Below the pieces are notes generated by a model. That model did not search any database and was not told the origin of the DNA. It saw nothing but the letters and a program-made list of their open reading frames with translations. The translations under genes and the position numbers were made by a program. Shown here piece after piece: positions 35,701-44,527 of a stretch of DNA of 64,000 nucleotides. Within the stretch, counting starts at the first letter, position 1, and every line of letters starts with the position of its first letter. The stretch is from Rothia endophytica (GTDB lineage: Bacteria; Actinomycetota; Actinomycetes; Actinomycetales; Micrococcaceae), in assembly GCF_928381505.1 (NCBI RefSeq), contig NZ_CAKMSJ010000001.1:186001-250000 (forward strand), written 5' to 3'.

Positions 35701-36718
35701 TGCCCGGTGCGCAGGTTACGGTGAAAGAGTGCCCCAGGTATGCCAGGTCAATGACCTCCTGCTGGGCTGAGTCCGCATCGAAAATGAGCAGGTCGCTGCT
35801 CAAATCACGCGTATCGACGGGTTCACGCGTGTTCTGAATGGGCGCAACAAAAGGTTTTTCGAGAGGGTTCAGCTTGAGCCTCGCTACCTCTCTCACCAGA
35901 TCGGTATGCGCGGTTGCAGGTAGCTCGCCCGTGCTTTCTTTAAGGTCAGCAAAGGTAGAAATGAAGTAGTTAGATCGGATCGTCATACCCGGCACTCCAG
36001 CGGTGCTGATACGCATCCGTTCGATGACCGGCTCAGGATCAAGCTTTCGCATGGAGTTAGCCAGTTGAGCTACATCCATGGTGCCCAGGTCAACACTGTA
36101 TTCTTTTTTGATCTGGCGTACCATAGCCGGGTTGAGCTGAGCCGCGCCGGTTAGTTTTACCTCAAAGTCATCACCGTTGGGGTGCGGAGTGATTGACAGA
36201 GGCGCCATGAGAATGGGGGCGATGAAACGTTTTTCGGACACCATGCCATCTTCACGCACATCGTGGGAGAGCCAGGACGCTGTCCCGGCCACAAAATACC
36301 CGGCATCTAGGCCGTGCTCAACACTGAGCTCAAAAATTTTGGTGCGCAACGCCCGGGCAGCTACCATTCCAGCTTCGCGTTTTTCTTTATCCCGCAGAAT
36401 GGTGGAGAGGCGGGTTTTGCGCCCCATGAACATCTGGGCTACACCGGATGAGTTGGCATCTGTGAGGTCAATATGAACGTAGTCAACCTCGTTGAAGTCC
36501 AGCATGGCATCTGGGCCAGTGTAGATTTCCATCTGCTCAGCCCACGCATCAAGCCCGGCGCGCACCTCGGCGTCGCCTTCCGAACTGTGCGGGTAATCTA
36601 GAGGGTGAGGAGCAGCCTCTTGGGGCTGTTCGGCTGCAACCGGACCGTGAGACCAGGGTGAACTCTGCTGGGTTGCCTGGTCAGCTGGGGTGGTGGATGG
36701 TGCCTGCGGCTCGTTCAC
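32789..36718 (-). CDS. SF1 helicase/Vsr-type nuclease family protein with degenerate active sites
   Basis: 1309 residues. The layout follows the large actinobacterial SF1 (UPF1/DNA2-like) helicases: an N-terminal domain (50–300), a split motor, and a C-terminal Vsr-like nuclease fold. The usual Walker A G-P-P-G-T-G-K-S reads C-A-P-G-T-D-Q-L-R-T at 336–345, so the lysine is gone. Motif II reads L-L-D-A-E-S-T (about 867) instead of I-D-E-A-S. Later motifs are recognisable (V-I-A-L-G-D-P, then R-D-V-I-I-F-A-L and L-A-L-T-R-A-R-H). In the C-terminal domain the expected E-C-D-G is I-S-D-G. ATPase and nuclease activity are therefore probably lost, and a structural or regulatory DNA-linked role is inferred. 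Confidence 0.75.
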   Translation of the reverse strand: MNEPQAPSTTPADQATQQSSPWSHGPVAAEQPQEAAPHPLDYPHSSEGDAEVRAGLDAWAEQMEIYTGPDAMLDFNEVDYVHIDLTDANSSGVAQMFMGRKTRLSTILRDKEKREAGMVAARALRTKIFELSVEHGLDAGYFVAGTASWLSHDVREDGMVSEKRFIAPILMAPLSITPHPNGDDFEVKLTGAAQLNPAMVRQIKKEYSVDLGTMDVAQLANSMRKLDPEPVIERMRISTAGVPGMTIRSNYFISTFADLKESTGELPATAHTDLVREVARLKLNPLEKPFVAPIQNTREPVDTRDLSSDLLIFDADSAQQEVIDLAYLGHSFTVTCAPGTDQLRTAINVAASLMNEGKSVLMVGEKRSTLADVRELVEQAGLDDLCFDVLSEKDAEANRNEFIQAVIRNENSAVPNLSKTFTELEETRAKLRGHTQSLRFTESRWGCSVYETLQTLAALTAQHPAPSTHVRLDRSTMDALTQRTATAQKLQRLAGLGGFDPSTRASAWHRAKLVNTDETAAAHELAQNLSESLASLRAKMRLMADEAGIKEGATMEQWHAQLDLFERISDTLTRFSPDIFDRPVTDLIAATATGSWRREHGVDMSSMQRSRLRKVAKEYILPGVSIGDVHEQLFVVQSQREEWMRWVTDQRVPTVPDNLGELQTAYLRLQEEFVGLAIVLEDSPQGTDFGNTELSVLENRLAALINEEKLLHTLPERVDLLTELQDAGLTELLRDFYERQVPEDALAAELELAWWQTALEMMLQSHEIEILDGATLRELETTFRRADYSFVSSGSARLHSNLAELWKQRIESDEHGAAYLRSQLRGHRFELMQLLEQAGSMATSLLPLWLTSPFALSRSVPTTMRFDAVILLDAESTPLAANLPALTRAEQVIALGDPHSGFPTPFMVSAVTRNLPAPKQQSMVSTFDALSQTLPSRSLAMVNRALDPALFTYLNEHFYEDKLISYPWGEDITEGAQALTVEVVKTEGKISDNANLDSPSPEVQRAAELVIEHAYRTPQQSLAVVTATPRHAQRIAAAVRDLLVQYPQFASFFAPGEEPFRVVDLTRAADIERDVIIFALGAGKTSRGASHHFGALSERGGRQKFVLALTRARHLTRMLTCLTPEDLDPQRLEQGAFDIYRLLLAYRKDRDAKAEQAITAPITDKLPVNEFLRHDDLDAIDMGDWLLSDLVRRLGAQGVTLHEVDNDVMSLVLTGDDESLIAGAVASPRARKQQQNGEVTPRRVPLAVISDGTDAYAKMSVRERTRLLPELLARTGWNHMTGWTIEVFTDPEAVVKRMSRYVGVEHEGK

Positions 36719-36813
36719 TGAAATTCTCTAGCTTTCAACGGGTCTTCTGCTTTGTTTACCATGATAGTTGCTAGGTGACCCGCTCAATAACCGGGCCGCG
36801 CAACCGGGGCTGC

Positions 36814-37272
36814 TTAACGGTTGAGGAACATGTTGATATTTCCAACCACCGTGAGAAGGCTGAGCAAACCAATCAGTGCCATACCGCCCAGTAGCACCCA
36901 GCGCAGACGCGGCGCGAAAGGTTCTCCCCCGGCGTCCCAGAGCACCCTCGCATAGAAGAAGCTGAGCAAGAAACCAAGGATGTTGCCCACCAAGAGTTGC
37001 TGGGCGACAGCGAAGATACCGAAGGTTTTTTCGGTGACCTCATTTTCACTTTCAGCGCCCTTGAGCAGACCCGCCATAATCAACGACATACATGCCCCCA
37101 AGAAGGACAGTGCAATTTCTGGCTGATTCAGCATCTCCTGCAAACCTGCACCACTGATAGAGGACGCAGAATACTGATAGAAGAAGAAGACAAAGGGGCT
37201 AATGAGCCAATACCAGAACAGGAAGGTGCGCATCTTGTCCAGATCGCGCAGGGCATAGAGAATAGCGTTCAT
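36814..37272 (-). CDS. Small membrane protein of unknown function
   Basis: 152 residues from the ATG at 37272, four bases after the stop of the RpiR-type regulator gene. Four hydrophobic segments (about 18–36, 52–72, 88–108, 124–145). No known motif. Co-oriented with the regulator and PTS gene, so it may belong to the same transcript. Confidence 0.65.
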   Translation of the reverse strand: MNAILYALRDLDKMRTFLFWYWLISPFVFFFYQYSASSISGAGLQEMLNQPEIALSFLGACMSLIMAGLLKGAESENEVTEKTFGIFAVAQQLLVGNILGFLLSFFYARVLWDAGGEPFAPRLRWVLLGGMALIGLLSLLTVVGNINMFLNR

Positions 37273-37276
37273 CGGG

Positions 37277-38032
37277 TTAATTGCTTTCGAGAAACTGAAT
37301 GTACTGGCGGACCGTGTAATCAAGGAGCACGGAAAGCGCCACAAATGAATGGAAGGGGTCTCGCTGAAACTTGGTCACGGTGGGGGTGGCTTCATAATGC
37401 AGTGAGATATCTGCCGCCGAGGAGATGGTGTTGACTCCGGGTGCCGTAATGGCAATCATGGGGATTTTGCGTGCTGTCAGGGTTTTGACTGTATCAAGAG
37501 CACTTGCGGTTTCACCGGATAGGGACACAATAATCATGAGGTCATCGGGGGTGATGGCACCGGTGCTACCTCTAAATTCACTACTGGCGGGAATCACGTG
37601 GGTGAATTTTCCGCAGGACAGCATTGATTTAGAAAACTCAGAGATAGCATTACGCTGGGCGAAGCCGGTGCCGTAGCAGTATATGGTGCGGGCTTGGTGC
37701 AACATTCGGGAGACCGCGTCAAAGTCTGCGCCCTGCAGACCCTCATAGGTCTTAAGGATGTCCTCGCGCCCGCTTTCAAGGAAATCTGCGTTAGGTTCAT
37801 AGGTTGAGCTCAAAGAACTCTTGACAAAGAACTTTAACTCTGCAAAACCGCTAAAGCCCAGTTTTTTAGTCAAGCGAATGATGCTGGACGTTGAAGTGAA
37901 AGTTTTATGAGCCAGTGCGCTAATCGTTGAGTCAGCAACAAACTGCTCGTTATTGAGCATGAACGCAAGTATCTCGCGTTCGGTTTCACTCAGCCGGTTG
38001 TGATGCGTGTTGACTAATTCTTGTAAATCCAC
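37277..38032 (-). CDS. RpiR/MurR-family transcriptional regulator
   Basis: 251 residues from the GTG at 38032 with AGGAG seven bases upstream. The N-terminal helix-turn-helix (about 15–75) contains S-E-x-E-R-E-I-L-A-F-M and S-T-S-S-I-I-R-L-T-K-K-L-G-F-S-G-F-A-E-L-K, the family hallmark. The SIS domain (about 105–230) with Y-G-T-G-F-A and V-S-L-S-G-E-T binds a sugar phosphate. It lies just downstream of the PTS gene on the same strand and likely controls it and the divergent glucosidase genes in response to a phosphorylated alpha-glucoside. Confidence 0.92.
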   Translation of the reverse strand: MDLQELVNTHHNRLSETEREILAFMLNNEQFVADSTISALAHKTFTSTSSIIRLTKKLGFSGFAELKFFVKSSLSSTYEPNADFLESGREDILKTYEGLQGADFDAVSRMLHQARTIYCYGTGFAQRNAISEFSKSMLSCGKFTHVIPASSEFRGSTGAITPDDLMIIVSLSGETASALDTVKTLTARKIPMIAITAPGVNTISSAADISLHYEATPTVTKFQRDPFHSFVALSVLLDYTVRQYIQFLESN

Positions 38033-38135
38033 AAAGGGCTCCTGCCTTCCCACTCGCTTGCTATCTCTAGCGTACATGTGTTGAAGCTCAGGAGCCCTTT
38101 TGGCGTTCAGCTATCTAGCTAGTGCCAGAGTGGGT

Positions 38136-39785
38136 TTACTTGCCCTCGTTGACCAGTTCTTCGAACTTGTCACGAACCTGGGGGACGTCCATACCAACGA
38201 TGACCTGCAGAGCCTTGCCCTTGTTGACCAGGCCTAGAGCACCGGAGGACTTGAAGTCAGCCTCGGTGCCGACCAGTGCGGGGTCAGCAACTGACACTCG
38301 CAAACGAGTTGCACAGTTGTTCACGCTGGTGATGTTCTCAGCGCCACCGAGGTGGGCCAGGAACTCAGTCGCACGCTGGGTGTAGGGGTCGTCATAGGTT
38401 GCGGTAGCTGCAGCGGGTGCCGCGGCTGAAGCTGCTACTACTGAGCCGTCCTTGTTCAGGGTGCCAGCCTTCTTGGCTTCCTTGTATTCAGCCTTGGTGT
38501 AAAGCTTGGTCTCTTCACCTTCAACTTCACGACCGGGGGTGTTGAAGTTGAACTTGAGGATCAGGAAGCGGAAGACCACGAAGTAGATCAGGGTAAAGCA
38601 GAAACCGATAGCGATCTGGGTGAGAACCATACCGGAGTGGTTGGGCCACATGGGGATCCAGTTCTGGAAGAGGAAGTCAATCAGACCGCCGCCCATGTTA
38701 CCAACAACGCCGAAGCCGTACATGGTAGCTGCCATGGTAGCTGCCAGAACTGCATGAACTGCGAACAGCGGGGGTGCCAGGAAGAGGAAGGTGAATTCCA
38801 GGGGCTCGGTGATACCAATCAGGATTGCGGTGAGGCAGACGGGAATCAGCAGGGCAAGGGTTTCCTTGCGCTTTTCCTTGCGTGCGGTGGTGTAGAAAGC
38901 AGCTGCGATACCGATGGGACCGAAGACCTTTGAGTTACCGTGCAGAGCGAAGCCACCACCGGGGAAGAGTTCCTTAACGGGGGTCTGGCTAGCTGCAAAG
39001 GTGTCCAGGTTAGCAACCCAGTACTTGGTGATGCCATCCGGAACCACAGCGGGACCAAAGACGAAGGGGGTGTAGATGAAGTGGTGCAGACCGGTGGGGA
39101 TCAGGATGCGCTCGAGGAAAGTGTAGAGCCATACGCCGAAGACGCCGGAGCTGATGAAGAAGCCCTGCATGGACTCAATACCGGTCTGGATGGGAGGCCA
39201 TACCAGGCAGAAGAGAAGAGCGACGGGCATCATCAGGAAGAAGCCGAGGGCGTAGACAAACTGGGTGCCCTGGAAGATGCCCAGGAAGTCGGGCAGCTTG
39301 GTACCGAAGTAGCGGTTGTGGAGCCATACAACGATTGCTGAGATGATGATGGCGCCGAAGATACCAGTGTCGAGGGTCTTGATGCCTGCAATCATCTTCA
39401 GACCGGTGCCGGCAGCGCCTTCTGAAAGGTCAACGTCGAAGTTCACACCGAAGTTTGAACCCCAGATGCTGAGGATGCTACCAACGAAGTAGTTGAAGGT
39501 CAGGTAGACCATACCAGCTTCGAGCACTGCACGTGCCTGAGCGGTCTTAGCCAGAGCAATGGGCAAACCCAGAACGAAGAGCAGTTCCATCTGGTTAAAG
39601 ACGGTCCATGCGCCTGATTCCCAAACTGACCAGAAGTTGTACCAGCCAGTACCCTCAGCAGCGATGCTGCCCAGGAGTTGCTCGTTCTTGCAGATGATCG
39701 CGATACCAACGGCAAGACCGGCGAAAGCAAAGATGAGGACGGGGGCGAGCATCGCCGAGCCGAACCTCTGAATCTTCTCCATCAT
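38136..39785 (-). CDS. PTS alpha-glucoside/glucose-family transporter, EIICB
   Basis: 549 residues from the ATG at 39785, with AAAGGG upstream; a second ATG follows directly. The EIIC membrane domain (about 1–420, ten or so helices) has G-I-T-E-P-L-E-F-T-F-L-F and the H-G-N-S-K sugar-site region. A charged Ala-rich linker leads to the EIIB domain (about 460–549) with the phosphorylated cysteine C491 in N-N-C-A-T-R-L-R-V. No EIIA is fused, so phosphate must come from another EIIA-Glc-like protein. With two GH13 glucosidases and an RpiR regulator nearby, the likely sugar is an alpha-glucoside such as maltose, isomaltose or a sucrose isomer. Confidence 0.9.
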   Translation of the reverse strand: MMEKIQRFGSAMLAPVLIFAFAGLAVGIAIICKNEQLLGSIAAEGTGWYNFWSVWESGAWTVFNQMELLFVLGLPIALAKTAQARAVLEAGMVYLTFNYFVGSILSIWGSNFGVNFDVDLSEGAAGTGLKMIAGIKTLDTGIFGAIIISAIVVWLHNRYFGTKLPDFLGIFQGTQFVYALGFFLMMPVALLFCLVWPPIQTGIESMQGFFISSGVFGVWLYTFLERILIPTGLHHFIYTPFVFGPAVVPDGITKYWVANLDTFAASQTPVKELFPGGGFALHGNSKVFGPIGIAAAFYTTARKEKRKETLALLIPVCLTAILIGITEPLEFTFLFLAPPLFAVHAVLAATMAATMYGFGVVGNMGGGLIDFLFQNWIPMWPNHSGMVLTQIAIGFCFTLIYFVVFRFLILKFNFNTPGREVEGEETKLYTKAEYKEAKKAGTLNKDGSVVAASAAAPAAATATYDDPYTQRATEFLAHLGGAENITSVNNCATRLRVSVADPALVGTEADFKSSGALGLVNKGKALQVIVGMDVPQVRDKFEELVNEGK

Positions 39786-40066
39786 CGGTAGAGATCCCTT
39801 TCGTGTTGAGGCGCCGCGTCTGAACTCTTGCGAGGGTGTGTAGCTAGCGCCCGTGTAATAACTCAAGACCTAATATAACCAGCGTTTGACATATTTTGAG
39901 AGCCACAACCCACAATTGGTATTAATTTCAGAGATTGGAACCTTTTACAGCAGCGGGTAAAAGTTCCCCTCCCCTTCACATATTCTTTGCTTACGGCAAG
40001 GTAACACCTGTTTATAGGATGGTAGACAACTTAACCTCTTACTCCGACTTTAAGGTGAGCCCATTC
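39786..40066. promoter_or_regulatory. Divergent control region between the PTS gene and the glucosidase operon
   Basis: 281 bases without a gene. AT-rich around 39,870–39,930, where both promoters are expected (TATATT on the minus strand near 39,876). It is a natural place for the RpiR-type regulator to bind, but no convincing long dyad could be assigned. Confidence 0.45.
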
Positions 40067-40906
40067 ATGAAACTGCTGACGCTAAACGTGCACAGCTGGC
40101 TAGAGATTCACCAGATTCCCAAGATTTACGAGCTAGCCCACTTCATCGTCTCTGAATCTGTAGATGTCGTTGCTTTACAAGAAGTCAACCAGTTTAGGCA
40201 CTCCCCACTTGCTGAAGAACCCGAGCGTTTCCTCGGCGGCAACGAACGGCCGATACGGCAGGACAACTTCGCCCTTATACTCAATCAGTTCATTACTGAG
40301 CTCACCGGCCACGGCTACTACTGGGGCTGGGCTGAAGCCCACATCGGGTTTGACCGCTACGACGAAGGGGTCGCAATCCTTACCAAGTCTCCTGTCGCCC
40401 GTATCGAGATGCTCAACCTCGCGCCGTCCTACGGGTACACCGACGTGCCGCGCCGCGTGGCGCTCGCTGTTCAGTTGGGCGATGAGCACCAGGGCGCCTG
40501 GGTGGCATCCACCCACATGTCCTGGTGGCAGCGAGAAGGAGTGCACTACTTCGAGAATGAATTCAAGCAGCTTGATGCGCAAATACGTCAGCTAGCAGGT
40601 AGCGCCCCCGCCCTCCTGGCAGGGGACTTCAACAGCCCCGCAGAGGTACGCGGCGAAGGTTATGACCTCATGACATCGATGGGGTGGGTGGACACCTTTA
40701 CCACTGCTCAGACCGTAACCGGCGAGGCAACCGTTCACAAACCTATCGCTGGCTGGGACGCTCTGGTCGCCGCTCAGCAACGCATTGACTTCGTCTTTAG
40801 CTCAACCAACCTACCGGTAGCTGAGCACAGCGTTATCTTCCCCGATAACGACCCTGCAGCTGCAATCTCTGACCATTCCGGTCTCTACCTCAAAATCGAC
40901 CTCTAA
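40067..40906 (+). CDS. Endonuclease/exonuclease/phosphatase (EEP) family hydrolase
   Basis: 279 residues from the ATG at 40067, with AAGGTGAG upstream; the frame continues upstream without a site. EEP signatures are L-T-L-N-V-H-S-W at the start, D-V-V-A-L-Q-E-V-N (catalytic Glu), S-T-H-M-S-W-W, L-A-G-D-F-N-S-P and the C-terminal S-D-H-S-G. No signal peptide. It precedes the two glucosidase genes by 32 bases on the same strand, so it may act on a phosphorylated sugar from the pathway, but family members also cleave nucleic acids and lipids. Confidence 0.85.
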   Translation: MKLLTLNVHSWLEIHQIPKIYELAHFIVSESVDVVALQEVNQFRHSPLAEEPERFLGGNERPIRQDNFALILNQFITELTGHGYYWGWAEAHIGFDRYDEGVAILTKSPVARIEMLNLAPSYGYTDVPRRVALAVQLGDEHQGAWVASTHMSWWQREGVHYFENEFKQLDAQIRQLAGSAPALLAGDFNSPAEVRGEGYDLMTSMGWVDTFTTAQTVTGEATVHKPIAGWDALVAAQQRIDFVFSSTNLPVAEHSVIFPDNDPAAAISDHSGLYLKIDL

Positions 40907-40938
40907 CGCCTCACTTCAACCCCAATTAGGAGTTCACC

Positions 40939-42684
40939 GTGACAGAACAACTAGACCAGCCCACAGCGGAAACCCAATGGTGGCAGGAGCCTGTGGTCTA
41001 CCAGATCTACCCCCGGAGCTTCAACGACAGCAACGGCGACGGCATCGGCGACCTGCCCGGCATCACCGAAAAAATCCCCTACCTGGCTAACCTGGGTGTG
41101 GACGTCATCTGGCTCTCTCCCATCTACAAGTCACCCAACGACGATAACGGCTATGACATCTCGGACTACCGAGACATCATGGACGAATTCGGCACCATGG
41201 CAGACTTCGATACTTTGCTAGAAACCGCCCATGAAGCCGGCATCAAAATCATGATGGATCTGGTGGTCAATCACTCTTCTGACGAGCACGAGTGGTTCCA
41301 GCAGGCAAAAACCAGCCGTGATAACAAGTACCGTGACTACTACATTTGGAAGGACGCCGCCGGTTTCGCCGAGGACGGCTCCCCCATACCGCCAAACAAC
41401 TGGGTGGCAGCATTCTCTCCCTCCGTCTGGGAATGGGAGCCGGTCACCGAGCAGTTCTATCTACATCTCTTCTCCGTCAAGCAGCCTGACCTCAACTGGG
41501 AAAACCCTGCCCTGCGCGAAGAAGTCTACGCACTCATGCGCTTCTGGCTGGACAAGGGTGTCGATGGCTTCCGCATGGACGTCATCAACCTGATCTCTAA
41601 AGACCCTGCCTACCCCGATGACCCTGCTGTAGCAGCTGGCGCCAAGACCGACTCCCTGGGGATGGCAGCCAACGGCCCTCGCGTCCACGAGTTCCTGCAC
41701 GAAATGTACGAGAAGGTGCTGGCTCACTACCCCGTCATCACCGTGGGCGAAACCCCGCATGTCACCACCGCAGACGGCCTGCTCTACACCGGCTTTGACC
41801 GCGGTGAACTGCAAACCCTCTTCCAGTTCGAACATATGGGTGTGGATGCCAACCCGGATGCCAAGCTGGGCAAGTGGAATGACACCCGCTTCAAGCTGGT
41901 GGACCTTAAGCGTATTCTCTCCAAGTGGCAGGACGATCTGGCAGGCAAGGCGTGGAATGCACTGTACTGGAACAACCACGATCAGCCCCGCGCTGTCTCC
42001 CGCTTTGGCAACGACGCCCCCGAGCACCGCGTTCGCTCCGCCAAGATGCTAGGAACCGTGCTGCACTTCATGCAGGGCACCCCCTACATCTACCAGGGTG
42101 AAGAGCTGGGCATGACCAACGTTTTCTTTGATGACATCAAAGACTACAACGACATCGAAATTCACGACTCCTACGCCAAGCTAGTGGGATCAGGTGCTGT
42201 GTCGCATGAGGACATGCTGCGCTACATTTCCGCGTCAGGCCGCGACAATGCTCGCACTCCCGTGCAGTGGAGCGCAGAAAAGAACGCCGGTTTCACCGCA
42301 GATGAACCCTGGCTCAAGCTCAACCCCCGCTACACAGAGATCAACGCTGAAGAAGCGCTGGCAGATGAAGATTCGGTCTTCTACCACTACCAGGAGCTCA
42401 TCAAGCTGCGCCACGCAAACCCTGTGATGGTCAATGGAACCTACCGTCTGTTGGACGCTGAAGATGAGCAGGTCTACGCCTACCTGCGTGAGGGTACCGG
42501 CAGCAGCGAAGGCCAGACCTTGCTCGTCATTGCTAACTTCACTGACCAGCAGATCGAGCGCTCCTACGAACAGCCTGCCGGCGAGCGCACTCTGTTGACC
42601 AGCAACTACACTGATGACGAAGGTGAAACCCTGCGCCCCTACGAGGCAAAGGTCTACCTCTACACTCAGAAGGAAGAAAACTAA
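40939..42684 (+). CDS. GH13 alpha-glucosidase, predicted alpha-1,6 preference
   Basis: 581 residues, intracellular (no signal peptide). The oligo-1,6-glucosidase type of GH13. The (beta/alpha)8 barrel includes Y-Q-I-Y-P-R-S-F at the start, D-L-V-V-N-H-S-S (107–114), nucleophile D214 in G-F-R-M-D-V-I-N, acid/base E271 in V-G-E-T-P, and D348 in N-N-H-D-Q-P-R. All three catalytic residues are present. The residue after the nucleophile is Val, which in this family goes with alpha-1,6 linkages. It would free glucose from an imported, phosphorylated or unmodified alpha-glucoside. The stop overlaps the next start by one base (TAATG). Confidence 0.92.
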   Translation: MTEQLDQPTAETQWWQEPVVYQIYPRSFNDSNGDGIGDLPGITEKIPYLANLGVDVIWLSPIYKSPNDDNGYDISDYRDIMDEFGTMADFDTLLETAHEAGIKIMMDLVVNHSSDEHEWFQQAKTSRDNKYRDYYIWKDAAGFAEDGSPIPPNNWVAAFSPSVWEWEPVTEQFYLHLFSVKQPDLNWENPALREEVYALMRFWLDKGVDGFRMDVINLISKDPAYPDDPAVAAGAKTDSLGMAANGPRVHEFLHEMYEKVLAHYPVITVGETPHVTTADGLLYTGFDRGELQTLFQFEHMGVDANPDAKLGKWNDTRFKLVDLKRILSKWQDDLAGKAWNALYWNNHDQPRAVSRFGNDAPEHRVRSAKMLGTVLHFMQGTPYIYQGEELGMTNVFFDDIKDYNDIEIHDSYAKLVGSGAVSHEDMLRYISASGRDNARTPVQWSAEKNAGFTADEPWLKLNPRYTEINAEEALADEDSVFYHYQELIKLRHANPVMVNGTYRLLDAEDEQVYAYLREGTGSSEGQTLLVIANFTDQQIERSYEQPAGERTLLTSNYTDDEGETLRPYEAKVYLYTQKEEN

Positions 42685-44399
42685 TGGCAGATCATTCAGG
42701 TAAGCAGTGGTGGAAGGAAGCGGTGGTCTACCAGATTTGGCCTCGCTCCTTTAAGGACTCCGACGGCGACGGTCTGGGCGATATCCCCGGTATTACCGAG
42801 AAGCTTCCCTACCTAGCAGAGCTGGGCATTAACGTTATTTGGCTGTCTCCGGTCTTTGCTTCGCCCAATGACGATATGGGCTATGACATCTCGGACTACC
42901 GGGCGATTATGCCAGAGTTCGGCACCATGGCTGATTTCGATACCATGCTGGAAACCGCCCACTGCCTGGGAATTAAGATTCTGATGGACCTAGTGGTCAA
43001 CCATTCCTCAGATGAGCACGCCTGGTTCGAGGCGTCCCGTGCCAGCCGCGATAATGAATACCGCGACTACTACATCTGGCGTGATTCTTCAGGTCATGAT
43101 GAGGCGGGAAACCCCCTACCCCCCAATAACTGGGTTTCTGAGTTCAGCGGCCCTGCCTGGGCGTATGACGAGCATACCGACCAGTGGTACCTGCACATGT
43201 TCAGCAAGAAGCAGCCGGACCTCAACTGGGAGAACCCCAAGGTTCGTCAGGAAATCTTCGATATCGTCACCTTCTGGCTGGATAAGGGTGTGGACGGTTT
43301 CCGCCTGGATGCCATCAACATCATCTCCAAGCCTGAAGGGTTGCCCGATGACCCCGCTGTAGTGCCCGGCAAGCAGACCTCTTCGATTCCTTTCGTTATC
43401 GAAAACGGTACCCGGGTGCACGAGTGGATGCACGAGCTCAACGCTCAGACCTTCGCTAAGTACGATGTGATGACCGTGGGCGAAATGAGCGCTACTCCCC
43501 CGGAGGAAGCCATCCAGTTCTCTGGTTTCACGTCAGATGAGCTACACATGATCTTCCACTTTGAGCACATGGCGGTGGATTCTGACCCCGATGCAGGCAT
43601 GGGTAAGTGGTCCCGGAAGCCCGTTGACCTGGTGGAACTCAAAACCATTCTCAATGAGTGGCAGACCAAGCTAGCAGGTAAGGCCTGGGGCTCTCTCTAC
43701 TGGAATAACCACGACCAGCCCCGCACCATCAGCCGCTTCGGCAATGATTCACCGGAATACCGGGAACGTTCGGGCAAGATGCTAGCAACGGTGCTTCACT
43801 TTATGCAGGGCACCCCCTACATCTACCAGGGTGAAGAGTTCGGCATGACCAACGTGCAGTTTGAGGCTATCGAGGACTACAAGGACCTCGATTCACTCAA
43901 CATGTACGAGGGTATGGTGCGCCAGTACGGCACCCTGACCCACGAGCAGGCTATGGAGCTGATCTATGCCAAGGGCCGTGATAACGCCAGGACGCCGGTA
44001 CAGTGGGACGACTCTGCCCACGGTGGCTTCACCACGGGCACTCCCTGGATTGGAGGGAACCCCAACTTCACCGAGATTAACGCTGCGGAGGCGGTAAGCC
44101 GTGAGGACTCGCTGTGGAACTTCTACCGTCAGCTGATTGCTTTGCGCCGCGGTGAACTGCAAGATCTCATGGTCTATGGCGGTTTTGTCCCCCTGGGTGA
44201 AGATGATGCCCAGGTTTACGCCTACGAGCGTACTGGCGAGGGTGAGAAGCTTCTGGTGATTGCCAACTTTACCGATCAGGAGCTAACCCGCGACTTCGGG
44301 CTCGGAGAGGGTCTTTCTAAGGTCATCTCTAACTACGCAGATGATGCCGGCACCACCCTGCGCCCCTACGAAGCTAAGGTCTACCGCCTAGCCAACTAG
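42684..44399 (+). CDS. GH13 alpha-glucosidase, predicted alpha-1,4 preference
   Basis: 571 residues, a clear paralogue of the preceding enzyme over the whole length. The catalytic triad is D209 (G-F-R-L-D-A-I-N), E267 (V-G-E-M) and D344 (N-N-H-D-Q-P-R). Here the residue after the nucleophile is Ala, associated with alpha-1,4-acting glucosidases, so the pair may cover both linkages. Translationally coupled to the first copy, and a terminator follows. Confidence 0.92.
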   Translation: MADHSGKQWWKEAVVYQIWPRSFKDSDGDGLGDIPGITEKLPYLAELGINVIWLSPVFASPNDDMGYDISDYRAIMPEFGTMADFDTMLETAHCLGIKILMDLVVNHSSDEHAWFEASRASRDNEYRDYYIWRDSSGHDEAGNPLPPNNWVSEFSGPAWAYDEHTDQWYLHMFSKKQPDLNWENPKVRQEIFDIVTFWLDKGVDGFRLDAINIISKPEGLPDDPAVVPGKQTSSIPFVIENGTRVHEWMHELNAQTFAKYDVMTVGEMSATPPEEAIQFSGFTSDELHMIFHFEHMAVDSDPDAGMGKWSRKPVDLVELKTILNEWQTKLAGKAWGSLYWNNHDQPRTISRFGNDSPEYRERSGKMLATVLHFMQGTPYIYQGEEFGMTNVQFEAIEDYKDLDSLNMYEGMVRQYGTLTHEQAMELIYAKGRDNARTPVQWDDSAHGGFTTGTPWIGGNPNFTEINAAEAVSREDSLWNFYRQLIALRRGELQDLMVYGGFVPLGEDDAQVYAYERTGEGEKLLVIANFTDQELTRDFGLGEGLSKVISNYADDAGTTLRPYEAKVYRLAN

Positions 44400-44424
44400 T
44401 AGCGTCCTGCACTCTGCAGCTAAG

Positions 44425-44468
44425 AAAACCCCTGTTGATCTTCTCCATCAAAGAGCGGCAGGGGTTTT
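44425..44468. terminator. Bidirectional terminator after the glucosidase operon
   Basis: AAAACCCCTG (44425–44434) pairs with CAGGGGTTTT (44459–44468). It lies between the convergent glucosidase and muramidase genes. Confidence 0.85.
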
Positions 44469-44527
44469 CTTGTGTCTGCTGATAGAAGCACTGCGGCGGG
44501 AGGACAGCCATCGTCGTTAGACTTTTC

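Noticed and set aside
38090-38135. Weak dyad between the PTS and RpiR genes as a terminator
   Set aside because: The stem is only four to five base pairs with no T run; co-transcription of the two genes is more likely.
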